Assembly: GCA_001898235.1 (NCBI GenBank)
Contig: MKTN01000046.1
Span: forward strand, 2,354 to 54,495
Source: Gammaproteobacteria bacterium 39-13
Lineage (GTDB): Bacteria; Pseudomonadota; Gammaproteobacteria; Berkiellales; Berkiellaceae
Reading direction: 5' to 3'
Length of the DNA: 52,142 bases
Of this stretch, positions 1-9,056 are shown one piece after another (positions within the stretch are counted from its first letter, which is position 1; every line of letters starts with the position of its first letter). The notes below the pieces were generated by a model. That model was not told where the DNA came from, searched no databases, and saw only the letters and a list, made by a program, of their open reading frames with translations. The translations under genes were made by a program, and so were the position numbers.

Positions 1-2722
1 GAACAACATCTATTTTTAAAGCTTTTATATTAAAAGTCTTAGCTAACCCTGTGGTTAATTCTAATGCTGAATTTATAGCCTTAAGAAGACCATTACCGCT
101 TCCCAAAAATGTCTTTGCCTTTGATACATAATCCGAAACAGAAACAAATATAATTCTGGGTTCAGAATCGTATTGATAAACGTGCGGTAACGAATCAATA
201 TAATAGGTACGTTCTGCAATCGCCTTAAAAATTAATTCTGATATTTTCTTTATATTTTCCAAATCAATTGATATGGTTGAATGAATATCTTGAAACCAAT
301 ATTCGCTTTCTTTTGCTTGGACGCAACAAGCTCTACTTAATAATGAACGGGCCAAGTATGCTGCATGTTTAAGCGTAACATTTTCATAAATATATTTTTC
401 TTCATCGGTCATGTTATAATAATTACTATATTGCATTGGCATGCCGACCAATCCTGGCTTGACATTCAACTCAGCAATATAAATATTTAACTGCTTATCA
501 ATGAGCAAGTCAAAAGCAAGCTCATTTATTTTGTTGTCGTATTGTTGATTAAGATAAGCCGCAGCTTTTATTGAAAAATCTTTTATTTTGTCGATAATAA
601 TTGATGCTTTTTCTTTAGAAAACATTTTAGGAAAAAATTCGTCCAGCTGATATGTTTGTGCATCTTGAAATAAATTTGATACATCATTTCCTTTTTTGCC
701 TACCACAAGCTCACTTAAGAAATGAAAATTCTTATTCTCATTAAGAACGACCGTTCGGATATCCAAGACTGAACCTTCATAAGAGAGGCAATCTATTGCC
801 TCTTGAATAATATAATCATTACCTTTTGAATTATTGCTAAAAAATTGAATACATTCTAGTAGAGTATTCACTGTTAAAGAATTTTTATTATTCTCATAGT
901 AGTACGATATTAAATATTGATTGTCATTTTTTCTAACGACGAAGATGTCATCACCTTTTCTGCCAAATCTTGGCTTAATAAATGCCCAGTGATTATCTTT
1001 TAAATATTTTTCAATTTGTTCTTCGTTTTTTGTAAAATGTTCAGTTTTGGGAACAATTGACGGATCATACTCAGCTAATATTTCTGCTGTTCTTAATTTG
1101 TCTCGGGTTAACCTTCGAATAGATTTTGGGGGGTAAATTTCATAACCTTCTATAGCAGCCCAAGGCTCAAAATTTCTATACATCGCCTGCTGTCTTTCTG
1201 TAGAAGTAGCTGAACGAAAGTGATAGTCAAAATTCAATTTAGGAATGGGTAAAGTTATTGGTACAAACTTTCCATTTTTAATTACAAAACCATCAGCAGT
1301 TCTTTTGTTTTTGTCTACAAATGATGTTGAATAACAAAACAGATGATAATTGTGCTTAACAAGCTCACGCTCTAATGCAAATCCTTGATACATATATCCA
1401 TAAATATATTTCCTTTCACTTTCATCTCTTTCTTGATATATCATACCAATATAATTTGAAGGTGGATCATCGTTTTTATTTTCGTTATGAACGTTTAGAT
1501 CAATTTTCTCTTCTTTATTTTTGTCTATGTTTTCAAGATTATTCATAGAATTTAATCGTTCTTGATGTATAAGAGATTTTGCTAAAAACTTTCCATGCAT
1601 AATCGCAAGACCTTGAAGCTTTTCTTTTTCATCAGTTGTCAACTGCAATTTGTTATAAGCATCTGGATCTCCAATTAAACCAGGCTTAGTATTTAACTCA
1701 GAAACATACATGTTATCATTTTTGTCAATAAGAATATCGAGGGCGAGCTCATTGATAACGCCATCATATTGATTATTTAAAAAATTCATAATATCAGTAG
1801 AAGTGTTTTTAATTTTTTGTAGAACATAGTCAGCATGCTCTTTGCCAAATACTTTATTGAAAAATTCATCAGTAAAGTATGTTTTACCTCCTTGATGTAT
1901 ATTAGATAACTCTTTAGATATTTTGCCCAATCTTACTTCACTTAAAAAGTGCCAAGATTTTTCATCATTGAACATAATGACGCGAAGATCAAAAACTGAA
2001 TTAGAAAATTTTAATACATTGATGGCTTCTTGAATGATATACTTTCTATTTTCAGAATTCTTGCTAATGTAAAAAATACAATCAGACAAGGTATTGAAGA
2101 TAACAGTATCTGATTTGCCTTTATTATAGTAAGTAATTATGTAACGATTGTCTTCATTCTTAAGCACAAAAATACCATTACCCATATTACCAAATCGTGG
2201 TTTAACAAAAACCTTGTTATTTTTTTGCAAAAATATATCTATTTGCTCTATATCCTCTTTATAAGCTTCGGTCTTAGGCACTACAGACATATCATATTCC
2301 GATAACTGTTCTGCCGTCAGCAGTTTATCAGCAGCTAATTGACTAATGGCCCTATTTGGGTAGATATGATATTTTTTTTCTAAAGCCCATGTTGTAAATT
2401 GTCGATAAATTTCAATATCAGTTGTTCCAAAATAAAATTCACAAATGATTTTCGGCACAGGCATATATATCTTTTTAAATTGTCCATTATCAATCATATA
2501 ACCTGTTACAGTTTTCTCATTTAAATTAACATTAGCTGGAGTAAAGCAAATTAATTTATAATTATTTTTATTGAGTTCGCTTTCAATCAATAATGCTCGT
2601 CGCATCATCCATGAAGGTTCATGATCCGTTATAGTTAAGGTATGAAAAAATAAACCAATCCATTTCGTTCTTCTGATTGTCGAACTACCTTCGATATTAA
2701 AGAAATCTATTATTGATGCCAT
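1..2722 (-). CDS. Double ATP-grasp protein, C-terminus beyond window
   Basis: The frame is open from an ATG at 2722 to the window edge, so at least 907 codons with the C-terminus missing. Two homologous ATP-grasp modules lie in tandem. Each has a Lys-Pro-Arg-Phe-Gly nucleotide-binding segment (FVKPRFG, then FIKPRFG), an FDLR- or LDIR-type segment, and a terminal ELN(T/V)KPGL metal-binding motif like that of YheC/YheD-type ATP-grasp proteins. A hydrophilic Asn/Lys/Glu-rich linker near codons 390-420 separates them. Module 1 is close to the neighbouring gene at 2855, so the pair arose by duplication. An AGGAT sequence stands eight bases before this ATG, and the neighbour has the same arrangement. 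A TTG nine codons upstream is a weaker alternative start. Substrate is unknown; ATP-grasp enzymes join carboxylates to amines or thiols. Confidence 0.8.
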   Translation of the reverse strand, partial: MASIIDFFNIEGSSTIRRTKWIGLFFHTLTITDHEPSWMMRRALLIESELNKNNYKLICFTPANVNLNEKTVTGYMIDNGQFKKIYMPVPKIICEFYFGTTDIEIYRQFTTWALEKKYHIYPNRAISQLAADKLLTAEQLSEYDMSVVPKTEAYKEDIEQIDIFLQKNNKVFVKPRFGNMGNGIFVLKNEDNRYIITYYNKGKSDTVIFNTLSDCIFYISKNSENRKYIIQEAINVLKFSNSVFDLRVIMFNDEKSWHFLSEVRLGKISKELSNIHQGGKTYFTDEFFNKVFGKEHADYVLQKIKNTSTDIMNFLNNQYDGVINELALDILIDKNDNMYVSELNTKPGLIGDPDAYNKLQLTTDEKEKLQGLAIMHGKFLAKSLIHQERLNSMNNLENIDKNKEEKIDLNVHNENKNDDPPSNYIGMIYQERDESERKYIYGYMYQGFALERELVKHNYHLFCYSTSFVDKNKRTADGFVIKNGKFVPITLPIPKLNFDYHFRSATSTERQQAMYRNFEPWAAIEGYEIYPPKSIRRLTRDKLRTAEILAEYDPSIVPKTEHFTKNEEQIEKYLKDNHWAFIKPRFGRKGDDIFVVRKNDNQYLISYYYENNKNSLTVNTLLECIQFFSNNSKGNDYIIQEAIDCLSYEGSVLDIRTVVLNENKNFHFLSELVVGKKGNDVSNLFQDAQTYQLDEFFPKMFSKEKASIIIDKIKDFSIKAAAYLNQQYDNKINELAFDLLIDKQLNIYIAELNVKPGLVGMPMQYSNYYNMTDEEKYIYENVTLKHAAYLARSLLSRACCVQAKESEYWFQDIHSTISIDLENIKKISELIFKAIAERTYYIDSLPHVYQYDSEPRIIFVSVSDYVSKAKTFLGSGNGLLKAINSALELTTGLAKTFNIKALKIDVV

Positions 2723-2854
2723 TAAATCTATCCTAAATACTTGGATCAATTAACAGGAAATTTCTATAAAAATGAATCATTGGCTGGTGTGGTTATAGAA
2801 CCAATTACAGTTACTAATTTATCGGCATTCATATCTTAAAAAATGACTGTAATT

Positions 2855-4930
2855 CTATTCGGCTTTTTGTGCCTCACCTAATAAAACTTCCAAATATAAA
2901 CCGAATTTATCTTTTTTGACGTCAATAGCTATTTTTTCATTTCCTTTAGTTTGCATTTTACTTGTAATAACTTCTAAAAAATGAAAAAATTCATTTTCAT
3001 TTAAAAATCTAGGCTGATTACTATTTGTGGTAGTATCACTAATAATCGGATATAGATTCAAAATGATATTATCAATATCATTTATGCATCGAATGCTAAG
3101 AGAAATTATCAAACTGTAACAGATCTCACTATTTTTTTTAATTTTGAATTTTCCCATGCTAGAAAACATCCAGCTATTACCAATCACTTTAATTTCTAGA
3201 AAAGATGAATTTCTATATCTAATTATCAAATTGATAGCTTTATCAAGATATCCATCATCTATTTTGTGATTGAGCTCATCATTATCATAAAACCACTGTT
3301 GATATAAAATTACAAAAACATTCGGATAGAATTCTTTTAGCTGCTTAATTTGAAAGTCAAAATCTTTAGGTATTTCGGTAAAGATAACGAAGACAGTTTT
3401 TCTCTCGTTAAAATGGAGTTCTCCAACAAAATGTCTTGTCGCTTTATCAATTCCTGCCGTCAAGGTCAAAATGTTAAGATTTTCAAACATCTGATGTGTT
3501 TGATTATTATTTACATCTGAAGAGAGACTTACTAACGAAAAATTATGTTTTACAAGCACTTTGGATGCAATTTCTGGATTGTTCACAATAGTAGCATTTT
3601 CTAGGTTTGCAAGGACAAAGTCTGCGTTTTGCATAATAGGTTTGATGTTTTTATAGTAGTTTTCATTAAAATATAGGCTATCGAGTATGAGTAATTCAAA
3701 ACTATCATCTTTCTTTAATTTAAAAGTTCTGTGATGATTATCCAGTAATCTTAAGCGGTATCTATTCATTAATGATAGCGCTAAAAACTTACCATTCTTG
3801 GCAGCGAGATCTTCAATTTTTTGTTTTTCATTATCTGACATTTGAGGGTAAGAGTGGTATTCACTTGGGTTTCCTGCCAAACCAGGTTTAGTGTTCAACT
3901 CTGCAACATACAAGTTTTCGTCCTTATCAATCAGAAGATCAAGTGCAAGTTCATTTATGACGCCATGATACTTTTTATTTAAAAAGGTGACGATCTCAGT
4001 TGCAGTTTTCTTAATTTTTTGTAAAATCAAAAACGAACGATCTTTAGAAAAAATTTTATTGAGAAACTCTTCTGTGAAAAAGGTTTGTCCTCCTTGGTGT
4101 ATATTAGAAACATCACTAGATTTAGCCCCTACTCTCACTTCACTTAAAAAATGCCAACCTTTTTCATCACTAAACATGACTATACGTAGATCAAATATAG
4201 CATTGTCATATCGTATAACATTGATAGCTTCTTGAAGAATATATTGCTTATCTTCTGCATTTTCCTTGATATAAAGAATGCAATCAGACAAATCATCGAA
4301 AACAACTGATTGTGTTTTGGCATTATAATAATAACTAATTAAATATTGATTATTATCCTGCTTGATAATAAAAATGCCATCCCCCATTCGGCCAAATCTT
4401 GGTTTAATAAATAGTTTATCGCTTTTTTGTAAAAAAAATTTTAATTGTTCAACATCATCTCTATAAATTTGGGTGTATGGGACAATTGACTTATCATATT
4501 TTGATAAAACTTCCGCAGTATAAAGTTTATCAACAGCTAGATCTCTAATCGTGGCATCTGGATAGATTTCATATCCATGTTTTAGCGCCCATGATAAAAA
4601 AATATGATAAACTTCATGGTTTTTTGATCCAAAATAGAATTCTCCATTAATTCTTGGTATGGGCATACATATTTTTTTAAATTGCCCATTCTCAATCATG
4701 TAACCAACAACTGTTTTCTCTTTTAAGTTAACATCCTGCGGAGTGTAACAAATCAACTTATAATTGTGTTTGATAAGCTCTTGCTCTAATAGCAATGCAC
4801 GGGCCATCATCCATGTGGGTTGATCCTCAAGTTTTGCTATTTTAATAGTATGAAATATTTGACCAATCCAGCGTACTTGTGTAATTCTTGAATTATCGTT
4901 TATATCAAAGAAATCTATGATGGATTCCAT
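2855..4930 (-). CDS. ATP-grasp protein with degenerate CapA-like C-terminal domain
   Basis: The frame extends to an ATG at 4957 (700 aa), but the ATG at 4930 is preferred (691 aa) because an AGGAT ribosome site precedes it exactly as in the paralogue downstream. Using the longer numbering, residues about 135-365 form an ATP-grasp domain of YheC/YheD type: FIKPRFGR near 183-190, FDLR near 255-258, INELALD near 334-340 and ELNTKPGL near 353-360. Residues about 420-640 resemble the CapA (poly-gamma-glutamate synthesis, metallophosphatase-like) fold: ADFVLANLEN, a later strand ending in LYQQW, and GNSWMFSSMGKF. Most expected CapA metal ligands (GD, NNH, HWG, GHHPH) are absent, so that part may be non-catalytic. 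No signal peptide is visible. Role unknown; amide ligation on a peptide or envelope polymer is only inferred. Confidence 0.8.
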   Translation of the reverse strand: MESIIDFFDINDNSRITQVRWIGQIFHTIKIAKLEDQPTWMMARALLLEQELIKHNYKLICYTPQDVNLKEKTVVGYMIENGQFKKICMPIPRINGEFYFGSKNHEVYHIFLSWALKHGYEIYPDATIRDLAVDKLYTAEVLSKYDKSIVPYTQIYRDDVEQLKFFLQKSDKLFIKPRFGRMGDGIFIIKQDNNQYLISYYYNAKTQSVVFDDLSDCILYIKENAEDKQYILQEAINVIRYDNAIFDLRIVMFSDEKGWHFLSEVRVGAKSSDVSNIHQGGQTFFTEEFLNKIFSKDRSFLILQKIKKTATEIVTFLNKKYHGVINELALDLLIDKDENLYVAELNTKPGLAGNPSEYHSYPQMSDNEKQKIEDLAAKNGKFLALSLMNRYRLRLLDNHHRTFKLKKDDSFELLILDSLYFNENYYKNIKPIMQNADFVLANLENATIVNNPEIASKVLVKHNFSLVSLSSDVNNNQTHQMFENLNILTLTAGIDKATRHFVGELHFNERKTVFVIFTEIPKDFDFQIKQLKEFYPNVFVILYQQWFYDNDELNHKIDDGYLDKAINLIIRYRNSSFLEIKVIGNSWMFSSMGKFKIKKNSEICYSLIISLSIRCINDIDNIILNLYPIISDTTTNSNQPRFLNENEFFHFLEVITSKMQTKGNEKIAIDVKKDKFGLYLEVLLGEAQKAE

Positions 4931-5092
4931 TATGGCGATCCTAAGCTTCTTGATCATTTAGATTGTTAATGGTTATTAATACATTGTCGGCATTAATTAA
5001 TTAAAAAAGAACTGTTTTTCTATACTACTCTTATCCAATGTAATCCGATTAATCATTATTTCAAGACAATTCAAAATTTTTTCATTGCTATT

Positions 5093-5806
5093 TTAAGCTG
5101 ATTTCCGGGTTAATGTTTTTTCAAAAGATAAAAAAAGCTCATCAACATATTTTTGCATTTTGGGATCAGTTGCATATCTTGGCAAGAGTGTGCTCCATAG
5201 TTTAACGGTTGGTGCATCTAAAGTTAAAATACCCCGATCAAATAAGCTTACTTGTGTCAAAATAAAACTAGGTAAAGTGGTAAAATATACGGTCAAACCT
5301 GTATGCCACTGGGTCAATGACTGAATATCAATGCCATATATTTTTTCTTCCTCAGGAATAGAAGAGAGGAACATCCTAAATTTTGCCCAATCTTGTCTAT
5401 CATGGACAATTTGATCTTCTACAAGCTTAAGAAAAGTTCCCTGAAGATGCCTTGGGACTTCTACAAATTGTTTTTCAACCGTGGAATTTCGAACAAATTT
5501 TTCGCGGTACTCATCGACGAAGCTATGGAAGAGCATCCCTCTCTGAAAGGGGGAATTGCTTTCGTATACTTTGGCTAGAGTTACTCCCTTAAAGTGGCTT
5601 TGACTTCTTTTAATAACGCCTAAATAACGGATATCAGGAAATACGGTCCCAAGTAAAAATAATTTCTTCTCATCTTCTGTATATTGTGGGGCATATAAAG
5701 CCAGCCAACGCTCACCTAATGCTACATGCATAATAGGCCCTGCCGCCTGCACAACGAAAGGTATAAAGCTAACTATCATTACTGTAATGAATAGGATCCG
5801 CCGCAC
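5093..5806 (-). CDS. Secreted zinc-dependent phospholipase C-like protein
   Basis: 237 aa with a clear N-terminal signal peptide (MRRILFITVMIVSF, cleavage near VQAAG). The mature N-terminus starts GPIMHVALGERWL. It is followed by FLLGTVFPDIRYLG, a His in SQSHF, HSFVDEY near the middle, and VEDQIVHDRQDW. This ordered His/Asp pattern is typical of the zinc-dependent phospholipase C / S1-P1 nuclease fold (Zn_dep_PLPC family), where these residues hold zinc ions. I infer a periplasmic or secreted hydrolase. Assignment to phospholipase rather than another member of the fold is not certain. It is divergent from the glutaredoxin gene at 5904, with about 97 bases of shared upstream DNA. Confidence 0.65.
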   Translation of the reverse strand: MRRILFITVMIVSFIPFVVQAAGPIMHVALGERWLALYAPQYTEDEKKLFLLGTVFPDIRYLGVIKRSQSHFKGVTLAKVYESNSPFQRGMLFHSFVDEYREKFVRNSTVEKQFVEVPRHLQGTFLKLVEDQIVHDRQDWAKFRMFLSSIPEEEKIYGIDIQSLTQWHTGLTVYFTTLPSFILTQVSLFDRGILTLDAPTVKLWSTLLPRYATDPKMQKYVDELFLSFEKTLTRKSA

Positions 5807-5903
5807 ATCACACCTTTGAAATTATCCGCTAGACTATAGAGTGTATAAGTTGTTTTTCTAATAATAAAGTAGTATTTAGTACTTTTTTTTTTGGCGTAAA
5901 AAT

Positions 5904-6275
5904 ATGACAAACATTATAAATATAAATCATTATCGTAGATTTTTGACATTACTGGCATTTTTAGTTGGGTTAAATTTTCTTTTTTGTGAATTTGCTCATG
6001 CCAATGATGCATTAGTATTGAATGAAAAACCCGTTGTTCTTTATGGTACATCATGGTGTTCACATTGCAAAAATGCTCGTGCTTACTTGCGTTCATTAAA
6101 TGTTGAATTTACTGATTACGACATTGAGAACTCTGAAATAGCTAAGAAAAAATACACCGCTCTGAAGGGTAAAGGGGTGCCGCTTATCTTTGTGGGTACT
6201 ATTCGTATTGATGGGTTTAATAAAAAAGAATTAGAAAAGGCCCTCCGGGATAATGGGTTGATCCCCAATTCTTGA
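5904..6275 (+). CDS. Periplasmic glutaredoxin-like thiol oxidoreductase
   Basis: 123 aa. An N-terminal hydrophobic segment (about residues 12-33, ending FAHANDA) looks like a signal peptide or anchor. The thioredoxin-fold part carries the redox motif C52-S-H-C55 in GTSWCSHCK and the cis-proline segment GVPLIFVG near residue 95, both diagnostic of glutaredoxins. The C-terminal helix GFNKKELEKAL is also typical. It probably reduces or exchanges disulfides in the periplasm. The next gene, 14 bases downstream on the same strand, encodes a cysteine-rich endonuclease-I-like protein, so the two may form an operon in which the oxidoreductase serves the disulfide-bonded partner. That link is inferred from position only. 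Confidence 0.85.
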   Translation: MTNIININHYRRFLTLLAFLVGLNFLFCEFAHANDALVLNEKPVVLYGTSWCSHCKNARAYLRSLNVEFTDYDIENSEIAKKKYTALKGKGVPLIFVGTIRIDGFNKKELEKALRDNGLIPNS

Positions 6276-6289
6276 TTTTTTAGTACCTT

Positions 6290-6997
6290 ATGAATTTTTT
6301 TATCCGCATTTTCATCTGCATATTATCTTTATATTCTTCTCTTGTGCAGGGGGTGTTACCTTCATCTCCTGCTAATTCATCCCATAAGCTGAAACAAGAT
6401 CTAGCGCTTCTCTATCAAGATCACCGCTCTACTTTCTTTTGTGAACAACCCTTTACAGCTAAAAACAATATAATCTTTCAAAGCTGCAAGGAATGTCCTT
6501 TAATTAATACACAAGTAGACTGGATGCCTCTTGTTCCTTATTCAGCGCTGGCAGGACATTTGCTTTGTTATCGTGAAAAGCTATGTGTTAATCAGCAGGG
6601 TCAGCGTTTTAAGGGGTTACGATGCTGTCAGAAAATAGATGAAACTTATCGTTTAATGAGTCGAGATTTACATAATTTTGTCCCTGAGTTAAAAATCCTC
6701 AAGCAATATCGACGCCAATATTCATTTGGATTAATAGCAGATCACCCTTCTTCACAACAAGGCTGTCACTTCTATATTGATAAAAAAAGCAAGATTATTG
6801 AGATTGCGCCTCATCTAAGAGGCAAAGTTGCCCGTACTTATCTTTATATGAAAGATACTTATCACATGCCCCTTAACCAAGAACAATTTGCACTCTATTA
6901 TGATTGGCATCAGCAGTATCCTGCTGATGCGTGGGAAAAAGAAAGAAACGAGAAAATTAAAGCAATTCAAGGGAATGGGAATCCATATATACAGTAA
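6290..6997 (+). CDS. Endonuclease I family protein, catalytic Glu-His replaced
   Basis: 235 aa with a signal peptide (residues 1-21). Family landmarks of periplasmic endonuclease I (EndA/Vvn) are present: RDLHNFVP near 125-132, RGKVARTYLYM at 177-187, and a C-terminal stretch that includes WEKERNEKI and ends QGNGNPYIQ. The mature part has several cysteines, as usual for disulfide-stabilised members. The active-site segment, normally (V/D)WEHV(M/V)PA, reads VDWMPLVPYS at 76-85. The metal-binding Glu and general-base His are therefore Met and Pro, while the Asn of the HN motif (N129) remains. The protein may be a non-catalytic DNA-binding or inhibitor-like relative. No good ribosome site precedes the ATG; the 14-base gap to the glutaredoxin gene suggests translational coupling. 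Confidence 0.8.
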   Translation: MNFFIRIFICILSLYSSLVQGVLPSSPANSSHKLKQDLALLYQDHRSTFFCEQPFTAKNNIIFQSCKECPLINTQVDWMPLVPYSALAGHLLCYREKLCVNQQGQRFKGLRCCQKIDETYRLMSRDLHNFVPELKILKQYRRQYSFGLIADHPSSQQGCHFYIDKKSKIIEIAPHLRGKVARTYLYMKDTYHMPLNQEQFALYYDWHQQYPADAWEKERNEKIKAIQGNGNPYIQ

Positions 6998-7027
6998 GTG
7001 ACGAGGCAGTAAGGATCTGCCCCCTCT

Positions 7028-8020
7028 TCAAGACGTCTTCACGCGCAAGAAATCATATTGCCAACGATCATATGCCGTATCGACTTCATCTTTGAGTCTA
7101 AAAATAGCTCGTGTATTAAAAATGCGATCAATCATGACTTCGAAAGGCGTCATCACAACACTTTTAGCAGATTGTTTAGTCGGGATCAGATCTTGTAACC
7201 GCTTTAAGGCATGAATATCACCATGGCATGCCCTATCAACAAGATAATTAAAGTGTCTATCAATTTTCTGATTAAGACTATTAGAAAGCATATCGTAAGT
7301 TTGATTGAAAAAAGTTTCTAAATACTGCTGCGATGTAGAACCATTCATTTGTTGAATAATATCTTGAGCCTCTCTGAGAATTAGACTTTTCGCTTTTTGT
7401 CTTGCAGCTTTTTTTAACTTCATCCCCAGTTCTTTAGCTCTTTGGGCATTCTGTTTCACTGCTTCCATATGAGTGTGATTGACCTGATTGATAGCAACTA
7501 ATAAAAAAACTCTTGCCAGTAATCCGAGTGAAGCCCCAAGACCTGCCCCTAAAGCAATTAATTCTTGACCTAATTGAAATGAGGGATGCTCTACAAACAA
7601 AGAAGCTAGGCTAATGAGAATGATGCCTAATAATGCTCCGCCAACAGTTTGCTCTGATATGCTAAATAAAAACTTCCCAAACTGTCCTTCATAGCGCAGC
7701 TCTTTTTTAGAAAATTTTGCTAATATCACGCCAATTGCAAAACCGATAGGTCGAAAAAGAAAATGTGCGAGATCAGTGGCAACCCCCTGACCAATAGTCG
7801 TTCCGGTACAAAGTTTACAGACTTGTTCAACCCAACGGTGAGAAAAGAACCTCCCCAGCACCGGCATGGGTTTTAAAACGCGATCGTAAGTAAGGTTCAA
7901 ACCGTTTGGTATAAAACCTAGTATTGCAGATGACACATCATAAGCTATAGACTCGCAGGCTGTGGCAAATTTTACCCTACGATGTGCAAGTTTATCTTGC
8001 TTAGTACGTGGATTAGCCAT
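7028..8020 (-). CDS. Hypothetical integral membrane protein
   Basis: 330 aa from an ATG at 8020, chosen because GGAG lies about nine bases upstream. A GTG at 8050 would add ten residues but has no ribosome site and would leave almost no space before the divergent gene. After a basic N-terminus there are about three hydrophobic segments: RPIGFAIGVILAKF, GGALLGIILISLASLFV, and LGASLGLLARVFLLVAI. A long charged helical region follows (AQRAKELGMKLKKAARQKAK onward) and the C-terminus is soluble. I do not recognise a family. The gene is divergent from an ABC exporter operon. A role related to that exporter is possible but unsupported. Confidence 0.75.
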   Translation of the reverse strand: MANPRTKQDKLAHRRVKFATACESIAYDVSSAILGFIPNGLNLTYDRVLKPMPVLGRFFSHRWVEQVCKLCTGTTIGQGVATDLAHFLFRPIGFAIGVILAKFSKKELRYEGQFGKFLFSISEQTVGGALLGIILISLASLFVEHPSFQLGQELIALGAGLGASLGLLARVFLLVAINQVNHTHMEAVKQNAQRAKELGMKLKKAARQKAKSLILREAQDIIQQMNGSTSQQYLETFFNQTYDMLSNSLNQKIDRHFNYLVDRACHGDIHALKRLQDLIPTKQSAKSVVMTPFEVMIDRIFNTRAIFRLKDEVDTAYDRWQYDFLRVKTS

Positions 8021-8053
8021 GTAACTTTCTCCAGTTTTCTCGCCTAACACGGG

Positions 8054-9052
8054 ATGATCCGTTATAGTTCCTATAGTATCTCTATAAATACCATGGACTG
8101 CTACCCTACCATGATAGGTGTTAATAATCTTTCTTTTGAATACCCTGGCAAACGAGCACTGAATGGCATTTCATTCTCTATTTTGCCCAATACAATAACC
8201 GCATTAGTGGGCCCTAATGGTGCAGGCAAAACCACTTTACTGCGCTGCATGGCAGCATTAGAAAACCCCATGTTAGGTACTATCAAAATGGATAATTGGG
8301 ATACAGTTCGATATCCCCGCAAAGTCCATGAGACTTGTAGCTATCTTTCAGACTTCTTTGGACTCTATGATGACCTAACTGTCATGCAAAGTCTAAAGTT
8401 TTTTGCTTGGAGCCACGGCTGCATAACAAACACAGACTCCTTAGTGGAAGAAGCAGCCAGGCGCCTTGATATTTGGGAATATAAGGATGTTGCAGCTTCA
8501 AAACTTTCACGTGGTCTCAGACAACGCTTAGCAATCGCACAAACGATTATGCATAAACCCAAAATACTATTATTGGATGAACCCGCATCAGGATTAGATC
8601 CGCAAGCGCGTTTTAACTTATCTAAACTCTTACTTTCTTTACAAAAAGAAGGGATGACGCTTATTGTCTCATCCCACATATTGGCCGAGCTAGAAGACTA
8701 TTCAACTCACATGATAGTCTTAGATGAAGGGAAAATGATCAAACATTGCGCACTAACTGAATACCAAGGTCCTTTGCAAGATATAGTAATATTAAAAGTT
8801 GAAATGACTGAAGATGCGCAAAAATATGCTGAACTCTTAAAATCTATCCCTCAAGTCACACTCAAATCGACAGAAAAAAATGTTGCCATTATTGATTTTA
8901 AAGGCAAACAAAATGAACAAAAAGAGTTATTAAAAACACTTATCGAAAAACAAATTCCTGTATACAGCATTCAAGAGCAAAAACAACGAATGCAAGATGT
9001 TTATTTAAATATTGCCAAAGAAACTCATCCAGACAAAAAATCTAAGGAATAA
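8054..9052 (+). CDS. ABC transporter ATP-binding protein
   Basis: 332 aa in the longest form. All motifs of an ABC ATPase are present: Walker A GPNGAGKT (53-60), signature LSRGLRQRL (151-159), Walker B ILLLDEP (171-177), and the switch His in SSH (about 206-208). The C-terminal 100 residues form an extra charged domain, as in exporters of the CcmA/NatA type. None of the candidate starts (ATG at 8054, 8093 or 8111) has a good ribosome site; residues before about 20 do not align with the family, so 8093 or 8111 may be the true start. It is followed within five bases by a permease gene. Together they form an ABC-2-type exporter whose cargo cannot be told from sequence. Confidence 0.88.
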   Translation: MIRYSSYSISINTMDCYPTMIGVNNLSFEYPGKRALNGISFSILPNTITALVGPNGAGKTTLLRCMAALENPMLGTIKMDNWDTVRYPRKVHETCSYLSDFFGLYDDLTVMQSLKFFAWSHGCITNTDSLVEEAARRLDIWEYKDVAASKLSRGLRQRLAIAQTIMHKPKILLLDEPASGLDPQARFNLSKLLLSLQKEGMTLIVSSHILAELEDYSTHMIVLDEGKMIKHCALTEYQGPLQDIVILKVEMTEDAQKYAELLKSIPQVTLKSTEKNVAIIDFKGKQNEQKELLKTLIEKQIPVYSIQEQKQRMQDVYLNIAKETHPDKKSKE

Positions 9053-9056
9053 ATGC

